From: Candidatus Zixiibacteriota bacterium
GTDB taxonomy: Bacteria; Zixibacteria; MSB-5A5; RBG-16-43-9
DNA length: 5,168 nucleotides
Assembly: GCA_029858245.1 (NCBI GenBank)
Contig: JAOUFL010000173.1
Location: 1-5,168 of the forward strand
Reading direction: 5' to 3'
Below the pieces are notes generated by a model. The model saw only the letters and a program-made list of their open reading frames with translations, had not been told where the DNA came from and searched no databases. Within the stretch, counting starts at the first letter, position 1. The number at the start of each line of letters is the position of its first letter. A program made the position numbers and the translations under genes. This document shows, piece by piece, positions 1 through 4,666 of this stretch.

Positions 1-21
1 ATATCCGTTTAAATAATTATA

Positions 22-50
22 TTGACAGAAATACCACTGAGCATTATTAT
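22..50 (+). promoter_or_regulatory. Sigma-70-type promoter for the LamG/dockerin gene
   Basis: The -35 box TTGACA (22-27) matches the consensus exactly. It is followed by a 17-base spacer and the -10 box TATTAT (45-50), which matches TATAAT at five of six positions. The upstream flank is AT-rich, as an UP element would be. Transcription would start near position 57, giving a leader of about 307 bases before the ATG at 364. Boxes and spacing are seen directly; activity is inferred, and the housekeeping sigma of this lineage is assumed to recognise the usual consensus. Confidence 0.6.
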
Positions 51-103
51 ATTAGTAGAATCCAAAAATAAGACAAATTCAAGGAGGAATAACACCGGGC
101 TGG

Positions 104-135
104 TTACTAATTTTTAGTTAATTACTAATTTTAGT
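104..135 (+). repeat. Short direct repeat of a self-complementary AT-rich motif
   Basis: TTACTAATTTTTAGT (104-118) recurs as TTACTAATTTTAGT (122-135), differing by one T in the run. Each copy is itself an inverted repeat with arms ACTAA and TTAGT, and the second extends to TACTAA/TTAGTA around a TT loop. Paired palindromes just downstream of a promoter could be an operator for a dimeric regulator or two small hairpins in the RNA. The low complexity means chance is not excluded. Confidence 0.4.
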
Positions 136-251
136 ATCTGGTACAGTCATAACAGAGCGGGCTATACCAAACTTATTTAGTATAAGATAAAACCACAGAA
201 ACAAATATCAGCCAACCAACACAAACCGGGCTTTATAAGATTTAACTGCTT

Positions 252-280
252 TTCACAGTTGGAGTTTTAACCTTTATACC
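252..280 (+). promoter_or_regulatory. Second, weaker candidate promoter
   Basis: TTCACA (252-257, five of six consensus -35 bases) is followed by a 17-base spacer and TATACC (275-280, four of six -10 bases). If used, transcription would start near 287, shortening the leader to about 77 bases and starting it inside the orphan Shine-Dalgarno. It is weaker than the promoter at 22-50 and is listed as an alternative only. Confidence 0.2.
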
Positions 281-281
281 G

Positions 282-292
282 AAAGGAGGTGA
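282..292 (+). promoter_or_regulatory. Orphan near-perfect Shine-Dalgarno sequence
   Basis: AAAGGAGGTGA is complementary to the usual 3' end of 16S rRNA over its whole AAGGAGGTGA core, a stronger match than the site that serves the gene. The nearest ATG (314-316) is about 21 bases on, too far for normal initiation. A GTG overlapping the motif opens only a four-codon frame. It may be a ribosome standby site or a translation-dependent control element, or it may have no function. Confidence 0.35.
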
Positions 293-353
293 ATCTAAGT
301 TAAATATTTATATATGTGTTTTGGGGGAAGATAAATCAACATCTAAACTACAT

Positions 354-359
354 AGGAGG
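354..359 (+). promoter_or_regulatory. Ribosome binding site that sets the LamG gene start
   Basis: AGGAGG lies four bases before the ATG at 364, and that ATG opens directly into a signal peptide (Met-Lys-Lys then a hydrophobic run). The frame is open further upstream to a GTG at 316, but that start has no correctly spaced Shine-Dalgarno and would put a hydrophilic stretch before the signal peptide. The 364 start is therefore preferred. Confidence 0.8.
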
Positions 360-363
360 AACC

Positions 364-1971
364 ATGAAAAAATGTATGTTTATTTTGCTGGTTGCCTTTT
401 TCTTCGCCTTGCCTGCTCTTGCTCAGGATTTAGTTGGCTACTGGAAATTTGATGAAGGGACAGGCACGATTGCTTTCGATTCCAGTGGTTATGGTAATAA
501 TGGAAATCTACTGAACGGACCTGTTTGGATTAAAGGTAAGGTTGGGAGCGCATTGATGTTCGACGGTATAGACGATAATATCGAGATACCTGATTCTTCA
601 AGCCTTGATCTCACAGATGCTTTGACAATAAGCATGTGGCTTAAACCAGATTCTGCTATTTATTCCGGATTCCCGGATTATTATACCTTATTATGTAAGT
701 GGCACGGCATTGGAGATCAATGGAGAACAGGCTACTTGGTTTCTTTAAATACCTATTCTACTGGACAGTTACGCTTAGCTCTTGGTTTTGGTAATGGTGA
801 ATGGATTTTCCCTGGTACCGTGAGGGACACCTGGAATGCTGGTCAGTGGTATCACATTGCTGTCACTTATGATAGATACCTTTCTTCTGGAAATATCAAG
901 TTCTACGTGGATGGAACCCTGGATACTCTTTATGATGAAAACAGAGCAATAGCCATAAACACACTTTCCTTGTATATTAACATCGATCCTTATGAGTTGT
1001 GGTACGAAGGCAACACATATTTCCCGGGAGTGATAGATGAAGTTAAGCTTTACAGCCGCCCCCTTTCTGATGAGGAAATAATGGAGGAATATCTAAGTGG
1101 CAATGGTTTGGTTGGTTACTGGAAGTTTGACGAAGGTGCCGATACCATAGCTTATGATTCCAGTGACTATGGCAACGACGGAACTCTGTTGAATGGTCCA
1201 AATTGGGTGAAAAGTCTGCCATTGTTAAATGAGGCATTGGAGTTTGATGGAGCAGATGATTATGTAAGAATTGACAAATCGGAAATTATTAGTAGCCCAT
1301 CTTATAGCAAAGCTATCACAGCTATGGCTTGGGTAAAACCAGACAGCGGATCCTTGGAGAAATCTTACAGAGTGGTGACTTCACATTGGTCGGATCTATC
1401 CGGCACTTGCACTTTTGGAGACCCGTCTAATGCTTGGGTAATGGAAGCTCATCAAGCAGATGGAAAATATCATTCAGCCATCGCAGCAGGCGATGGTACA
1501 TATGGTAGTCTGCGCAGTAAGACTTCTGTGCAAGAAGGGGTCTGGCAACATTTGGCCTTCACCTGGGACGACTCGTTGATTATTTTCTATTTTAATGGGA
1601 TAGCTGATACATCAACCACCTATATGGGTAATATGGTTAATTCCGCCTGTTATATGGAAATAGGAAAAACGGACCAAATTGATTATGTATGGAAGGGATT
1701 GGAAGACGAGGTTAAATTATACAATCGAGCTCTTTCTGCAGAAGAGATAAAGACACAGTTTGAATCTGGTTTTGAGCGAGGTGATGCCAACTATGATGGA
1801 GACTTATCTGCTTCTGATGTAATTTACCTGGTAAACTATCTGTTCAAAGGAGGTCCTTACCCCCAACCACTCCCAGCAGGCGATGCAAACTGCGATGGTG
1901 AGATAACAGTTTCTGACACAATTTATCTTATCAATTTTCTGTTTAAAGGCGGACCATCTCCGGGTTGTTAA
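364..1971 (+). CDS. Secreted protein with two LamG-like domains and C-terminal dockerin-type repeats
   Basis: This 535-residue protein is probably exported by Sec. Residues 1-20 form a signal peptide (MKK, hydrophobic core, cleavage after ALA before Gln21), with no lipobox. Two concanavalin A-like/LamG (Laminin_G_3 type) jelly-roll domains follow at about 24-246 and 250-468. Each opens with VGYWKFDEG and closes with a DEVKLY.R.LS.EEI motif, the usual ends of this family. The tail (473-530) has two dockerin-type F-hand repeats. Their calcium ligands are Asp474, Asn476, Asp478 and Asp485 in the first and Asp507, Asn509, Asp511 and Asp518 in the second, each followed by IYL.N.LFKGG. Such LamG domains generally bind carbohydrate or surface ligands, and no catalytic domain is seen. 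The protein is probably a surface or extracellular binding protein; ligand and anchoring partner are unknown. It stands alone, downstream of its own promoter, and is convergent with the STAS gene. Domain calls are firm; the role is inferred. Confidence 0.9.
   Translation: MKKCMFILLVAFFFALPALAQDLVGYWKFDEGTGTIAFDSSGYGNNGNLLNGPVWIKGKVGSALMFDGIDDNIEIPDSSSLDLTDALTISMWLKPDSAIYSGFPDYYTLLCKWHGIGDQWRTGYLVSLNTYSTGQLRLALGFGNGEWIFPGTVRDTWNAGQWYHIAVTYDRYLSSGNIKFYVDGTLDTLYDENRAIAINTLSLYINIDPYELWYEGNTYFPGVIDEVKLYSRPLSDEEIMEEYLSGNGLVGYWKFDEGADTIAYDSSDYGNDGTLLNGPNWVKSLPLLNEALEFDGADDYVRIDKSEIISSPSYSKAITAMAWVKPDSGSLEKSYRVVTSHWSDLSGTCTFGDPSNAWVMEAHQADGKYHSAIAAGDGTYGSLRSKTSVQEGVWQHLAFTWDDSLIIFYFNGIADTSTTYMGNMVNSACYMEIGKTDQIDYVWKGLEDEVKLYNRALSAEEIKTQFESGFERGDANYDGDLSASDVIYLVNYLFKGGPYPQPLPAGDANCDGEITVSDTIYLINFLFKGGPSPGC
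433..1767 (+). repeat. Internal tandem duplication of the LamG module
   Basis: The two LamG modules (about 433-1101 and 1111-1767) share their opening and closing segments. Both start VGYWKFDEG, then DSS.YGN.G, LLNGP.W and FDG.DD, and both end with DEVKLY plus RxLSxEEI. The centres have diverged strongly: the first has KWHGIGDQW and GEWIFPG, the second HWSDLSG and a run rich in Ser and Ala. This pattern fits an old duplication in which the beta-sandwich framework stayed and the loops that normally contact ligand changed. Confidence 0.75.
1780..1968 (+). other. Dockerin-type duplicated calcium-binding segment
   Basis: Residues 473-535 contain two copies of a 12-residue calcium loop (GDAN.DG......D) each followed by a helix ending LFKGGP. 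This is the two-F-hand layout of type I dockerins and of the dockerin-like tails common on secreted proteins of uncultured FCB-related phyla. The repeats are about 33 residues apart, joined by a Pro-rich linker. Cys510 and the C-terminal Cys535 are unpaired elsewhere in the repeat and could form a disulfide clasp. In classical systems dockerins bind cohesins; no cohesin is visible here, so the partner is unknown. Confidence 0.8.
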
Positions 1972-1980
1972 GCTATGAAA

Positions 1981-2014
1981 ATTCCCTGAAAAATTTTTGT
2001 AAATCTTAGGGAAT
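1981..2014. terminator. Weak hairpin after the LamG gene
   Basis: ATTCCCT (1981-1987) pairs with AGGGAAT (2008-2014) around a 20-base loop that itself contains the palindrome AAAAATTTTT (1989-1998). Read on the minus strand the stem is followed by TTTTC, so it could help end transcription coming from the STAS gene. On the plus strand no T run follows, so it is a poor intrinsic terminator for the LamG gene. Confidence 0.35.
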
Positions 2015-2020
2015 ATCTGG

Positions 2021-2080
2021 TTACCCCATCTTTCCACTTGCTTTTTGAAGTAAAAGACCGGGAGTGGAATGGTGGGGTAA
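2021..2080. repeat. Long imperfect inverted repeat between convergent genes
   Basis: The arm at 2021-2037 (TTACCCCATCTTTCCAC) and the arm at 2064-2080 (GTGGAATGGTGGGGTAA) are complementary at 15 of 17 positions, and one of the two exceptions can pair as G-U in RNA. The 26-base loop holds a further short stem, CTTTT (2041-2045) with AAAAG (2052-2056). Neither side is followed by a proper T tract. It may act as a rho-dependent or 3'-end-stabilising structure at the meeting of two transcripts, or it may be a copy of a dispersed palindromic element. The remaining bases to 2245 show nothing I can name. Confidence 0.6.
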
Positions 2081-2245
2081 AATTTATTACATCTACTCCC
2101 TTTCACATTAAAATAGAATAAGAGGATACCGGGTTTATCATTACCATAATTCAAGAACAGGCCCGGATAATGTCCCTTGAACCACCAATTAGATTTATCT
2201 TTTTGAGGTTTAAGTTGAGCCCTAATCGAAAAAAATATTTCCATT

Positions 2246-2623
2246 TCACTGGACAGATTCCAATATCTTCCGGGTATCTTTCTGCTCTTTAAAACTATTC
2301 AGAGCTTCATCCAGGTTGTCGTAAACCTCAAAAAAGGAAACCAGCCTGGTTATTGTAATTATTTCCTCTATTTTATTGGTAAGATTCGCCAATTTAAGAC
2401 TGCCGCCTATCTCCCTGAACCGGATATTGTGGTTGAGCAGCACAGAGACCGCAGGTGAGGAAACCCAGTAAGTCTTACCCAAGTCTACAACCACTTTTTT
2501 CTCCCCCCTGCCCAGCAGCGAAAATAGCTTCTCCTCCAGCAGAATTACGCCTTCTCCCCCCATAATTTTACCTGCTGGTTCCAGAACTGCTACTTTGTCA
2601 ATTTCATATAGATTAATCTTCAT
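2246..2623 (-). CDS. STAS-domain anti-sigma factor antagonist (SpoIIAA/RsbV type)
   Basis: This 125-residue cytoplasmic protein is close to the usual 100-120 residues of stand-alone STAS proteins and is one domain throughout. The fold runs from beta strands at the N-terminus (INLYEIDKVAVLEPAGKI) through KKVVVDLG (42-49). The helix that carries the phosphorylation site begins at Ser55-Ser56. Then come a strand at GGSLKLANL (73-81) and the typical C-terminal stretch from ITRL through FFEVYDNLDEAL (90-108). In the family such proteins free a sigma factor or another target by binding an anti-sigma kinase, and are switched off by phosphorylation of the first Ser of a DSSG-like motif. Here the motif reads VSSPA: both serines remain, but the preceding Asp is Val and the Gly is Pro. 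No kinase or phosphatase gene is adjacent, so its circuit cannot be named. Start: ATG at 2623 behind a good GGAGG. Confidence 0.88.
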   Translation of the reverse strand: MKINLYEIDKVAVLEPAGKIMGGEGVILLEEKLFSLLGRGEKKVVVDLGKTYWVSSPAVSVLLNHNIRFREIGGSLKLANLTNKIEEIITITRLVSFFEVYDNLDEALNSFKEQKDTRKILESVQ

Positions 2624-2632
2624 ATTTCTCTG

Positions 2633-2637
2633 CCTCC
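2633..2637 (-). promoter_or_regulatory. Ribosome binding site of the STAS gene
   Basis: On the minus strand GGAGG lies nine bases before the ATG at 2623, with the first residues matching the start of stand-alone STAS proteins. This supports the chosen start. Confidence 0.7.
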
Positions 2638-2728
2638 ATTAACTAATTTCAGTTTATTCTTCTCTTTTTTTAGACTTCTATAATGATATTACGACTGAAC
2701 TAACAAAAAGTTCCATTAGAATAGTCAG

Positions 2729-2782
2729 CTAACAGAATTATCGATCATCCCCTAACCTGCCTATTTTATATTTACCTGTTAG
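2729..2782. repeat. Spaced 7-base inverted repeat in the divergent promoter region
   Basis: CTAACAG (2729-2735) and CTGTTAG (2776-2782) are perfect inverted copies 40 bases apart, in the spacer between the divergent STAS and SBBP genes and just upstream of the candidate SBBP promoter. Such sites can be operator halves, but seven bases in AT-rich DNA can also arise by chance. Confidence 0.2.
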
Positions 2783-2789
2783 AAATTAC

Positions 2790-2817
2790 TTGATAATAAC
2801 AAAATATTTTTTATTTT
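2790..2817 (+). promoter_or_regulatory. Candidate promoter for the SBBP gene
   Basis: TTGATA (2790-2795) could serve as -35 and TATTTT (2812-2817) as -10 with a 16-base spacer, in a strongly AT-rich stretch about 40 bases before the start codon. An alternative -10, TATGAT (2817-2822), is better in sequence but sits 21 bases from this -35. I found no convincing promoter for the STAS gene on the other strand of this 231-base spacer. Confidence 0.3.
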
Positions 2818-2854
2818 ATGATAAATTTAAACGCTCTTTTAAAAAGGAAGGTTT

Positions 2855-4537
2855 ATGATTAGATTGTCATTAGCAATTCTGATTGTCTTTTTATCGGTTT
2901 TTCCCCTGTTTGCTCAGGAAGTTGATGTTTCCTGGGTTAAAAGATACAACGGTTCGGGAAACGGGGGAGAAAATGCATTAGATCTGGAGATTGATGATTC
3001 CGGGAATGTTTATGTAACTGGATATAGCCCTGGTTATCTTACCTCTGCTGACTATGCCACCATAAAGTACTACCCGGATGGCGAGACTGCTTGGGTAAGA
3101 AGGTATAATGGACCGGTAAATGCCTATGATGCTGCTCGTGCTTTAACAGTAGATATTTCAGGCAATGTATTTGTAACCGGAAATAGTCCGGGAGCCGGTA
3201 CCTCGGACGATATTACTACTATCAAGTATAATCCGGAGGGAAAACAGCAGTGGCTGGCAAGATATGATGGTCTGGAAAGTAACACAGATAGAGCAACAGA
3301 CATAATTGTGGCTCAGTCCGGCAATATTTACGTAACCGGAGTAAGCGGAGCACAGCCATACGTTGATTATGTTACTATAAAGTATACCAAAAAAGGGAAG
3401 GAACTCTGGTCCAGCAGATATAATGGACCGGGTCATATGCAGGATGAAGCTCGTATCCTGGCTGTTGATGGCTCTGAAAACATTTATGTTACAGGTGCAA
3501 GTGTTGGCAGCCAGACCTCTTTTGATTTTGCCACCATCAAATACAGCAAAAAAGGAGACGAGCTCTGGGTAAAAAGATATAATGGCCCTGTAAACGGGTT
3601 TGATGAAGCTACGGATATGGTTTTGGATAACACTGGTAATATTTATGTTGCTGGGGGTAGCGACGGGGAGGGAAAAAACAGGGATTATTTAACCATAAAG
3701 TATCTGCCCGATGGTGATACTGCCTGGGTAAGAAGATACAATGGACCGGGAAATAGCTTTGATCAAATACAGGCAATAGCAGTAGATGATTCCGGAAATG
3801 TCTACGTGACAGGCGAAAGCCTCGGTAAAAATGGCAGTTCAGACTATGCCACAATAAAGTATTACCCGGATGGAGGGGTAGCCTGGGTGGAAAGGTATGA
3901 TGGATCAGGAAAAGGAAATGATTACGCCAAAGCCATAGCACTCGATACTTCCGGCAATGTATACGTGACCGGGTTCTGCCTGAATGCCGAGACCTCCTAT
4001 GATTACGTCACCATAAAATATCATCCTGATGGAAAGACAGCCTGGGTAAAAAGCTATAATGGAACCGGAAACAGGGTAGATTGGGCTGCGGATATGGCTG
4101 TGGATGCTTTTAACAATATCTATGTCACCGGAAGAAGCGATGGAAGTGGAACTGCTTATGATTATGCTACGATCAAATACACCCAGTTTCCGAAAAGAAT
4201 TGATACCTTATTTTTCTTCGCTTATTCCGCAGTGGATCTGATAATCAAAGATCCGAATGGTGACTCCATCGGGATCAATTTCAATACCATACCCCAAGCC
4301 AGTTATAACACCGGTATGGATATAGACCAGGATGGCAGGGAGGACGATAAAATCTCCATCCCGGATCCAGTTGCCGGAAAATATTGGTTTCGAATTATAC
4401 CCGAATCCAGTGTGGTAAACGAGCACTATAGTTTGACCGTGAAAATGAGTAAAGGCGAGGAGCAGTATCTGATAGTACTTCACCCTATTCCAGAAAAGGG
4501 AAAAACAGATACGCTCTCTTATACGCTTACACGTTAG
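2855..4537 (+). CDS. Secreted SBBP-type beta-propeller protein with eight repeats
   Basis: The product is a 560-residue exported protein. Residues 1-20 are a signal peptide with likely cleavage after LFA before Gln21. Residues 27-448 are eight tandem repeats of 52-53 residues, beginning at Trp27, 80, 133, 185, 238, 291, 344 and 397. The consensus is W.RYNG.......A..VD.SGN.YVTG followed by DY.TIKY.PDG. This is the SBBP (seven-bladed beta-propeller-like) repeat of secreted proteins. The C-terminal domain (449-560) looks like a beta-sandwich, with SAVDLIIKDPNGDSIG and an acidic loop of Asp489, Asp491, Asp493, Asp497 and Asp498 that resembles a calcium site. I know the pattern from secreted proteins of similar uncultured bacteria but cannot name the domain. 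No catalytic residues or cell-wall sorting motif are evident. The function is unknown; a binding or scaffold role outside the cell is inferred. The start follows AAGGAAGG with four bases of spacing. Confidence 0.88.
   Translation: MIRLSLAILIVFLSVFPLFAQEVDVSWVKRYNGSGNGGENALDLEIDDSGNVYVTGYSPGYLTSADYATIKYYPDGETAWVRRYNGPVNAYDAARALTVDISGNVFVTGNSPGAGTSDDITTIKYNPEGKQQWLARYDGLESNTDRATDIIVAQSGNIYVTGVSGAQPYVDYVTIKYTKKGKELWSSRYNGPGHMQDEARILAVDGSENIYVTGASVGSQTSFDFATIKYSKKGDELWVKRYNGPVNGFDEATDMVLDNTGNIYVAGGSDGEGKNRDYLTIKYLPDGDTAWVRRYNGPGNSFDQIQAIAVDDSGNVYVTGESLGKNGSSDYATIKYYPDGGVAWVERYDGSGKGNDYAKAIALDTSGNVYVTGFCLNAETSYDYVTIKYHPDGKTAWVKSYNGTGNRVDWAADMAVDAFNNIYVTGRSDGSGTAYDYATIKYTQFPKRIDTLFFFAYSAVDLIIKDPNGDSIGINFNTIPQASYNTGMDIDQDGREDDKISIPDPVAGKYWFRIIPESSVVNEHYSLTVKMSKGEEQYLIVLHPIPEKGKTDTLSYTLTR
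2933..4198 (+). repeat. Eight tandem repeats of about 159 bases coding for propeller blades
   Basis: The repeat unit is 53 codons, except the third which is 52. The best-kept parts are the opening W.RYNG, the central SGN.YVTG and the closing DYATIKY. Repeats 1, 2, 6, 7 and 8 are closest to the consensus and to one another. Repeats 3 and 4 diverge most, with KKG in place of PDG and, in repeat 4, SSR after the Trp. The last repeat lacks the closing PDG and runs into the C-terminal domain. At the DNA level the copies differ at many silent sites, so the array is not a very recent expansion. Confidence 0.85.
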
Positions 4538-4581
4538 TTATCTGCTGCAGAAATGCCGACAACTTAAACTGTTAATTAAAA

Positions 4582-4598
4582 TTTTTACCCGGTAAAAA
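4582..4598. repeat. Perfect inverted repeat beside the terminator
   Basis: TTTTTACC (4582-4589) and GGTAAAAA (4591-4598) are perfect inverted copies around a single C, and the right arm overlaps the A run of the following hairpin. It could extend the termination structure for transcripts arriving on either strand. Confidence 0.4.
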
Positions 4599-4639
4599 AA
4601 GAACCCCGGGGTTCTGAATACGAGCACCGGGGTTTCTTT
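4594..4639. terminator. Bidirectional intrinsic terminator between convergent genes
   Basis: The stem AAGAACCCCGG (4599-4609) pairs with CCGGGGTT (4627-4634) and, past one bulged base, the adjoining CTTT. A 17-base loop separates the arms. A T-rich tail (TTTCTTTATT) follows on the plus strand and an unbroken run of seven T (complement of 4594-4600) on the minus strand. The left half also contains the compact palindrome GAACCCCGGGGTTC (4601-4614), a mutually exclusive alternative stem. The position in the 129-base gap between the ends of the SBBP and TldE-type genes fits termination of both transcripts. It is the clearest regulatory structure in the window. Confidence 0.85.
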
Positions 4640-4666
4640 ATTACTTAACTCGGTCTTAAATAAAAT

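Larger units (their letters stand above)
51..363 (+). promoter_or_regulatory. Gene-free upstream region / presumed long 5' leader
   Basis: No ORF with a sensible start lies in this AT-rich stretch. If the promoter at 22-50 is used, it forms an untranslated leader of about 307 bases. It holds an AAGGAGG motif at 81-87 with no start codon at a useful distance. It also holds a direct repeat (104-135), a small hairpin with arms CTTAT (172-176) and ATAAG (182-186), and two copies of ACCGGGCT (94-101, 225-232) with a related GCGGGCT between them. An orphan Shine-Dalgarno lies at 282-292 and the working one at 354-359. I do not recognise a known riboswitch. The CCGGGCT recurrence and hairpins could mean a structured regulatory RNA or could be chance. 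Confidence 0.35.

Noticed and set aside
81..103. Short leader peptide behind the AAGGAGG at 81-87
   Set aside because: No ATG, GTG or TTG falls within a usable distance downstream of the motif.
104..135. CRISPR-like or tandem repeat array in the leader
   Set aside because: Only two copies of a 14-15 base AT-rich motif with a three-base gap; no spacer structure.
316..363. Upstream GTG start extending the LamG gene by 16 residues
   Set aside because: No well-spaced Shine-Dalgarno, and it would put a hydrophilic stretch before an otherwise standard signal peptide; the ATG at 364 has AGGAGG in place.
1804..2244. Minus-strand frame of 146 codons overlapping the LamG gene end and the intergenic gap
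   Set aside because: No ribosome binding site, no recognisable domain, residue make-up unlike a folded protein (many aromatic and basic residues in low-complexity runs), and much of it is antisense to the dockerin coding region. Only its first codons are mentioned as a faint trace.
2641..2730. Minus-strand promoter for the STAS gene
   Set aside because: A TTGTTA-like -35 can be placed in the spacer, but no acceptable -10 sits 16-18 bases beyond it; too weak to list.
3158..3941. Two minus-strand frames inside the SBBP gene (3158-3436 and 3609-3941)
   Set aside because: They are antisense shadows of the repeat array; their His-, Leu- and Pro-rich or Cys-rich composition reflects the complement of the repeat codons.
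2933..4198. Evenly spaced repeats as a CRISPR or noncoding satellite
   Set aside because: The 159-base periodicity is explained by 53-codon protein repeats in one open frame with silent-site divergence.
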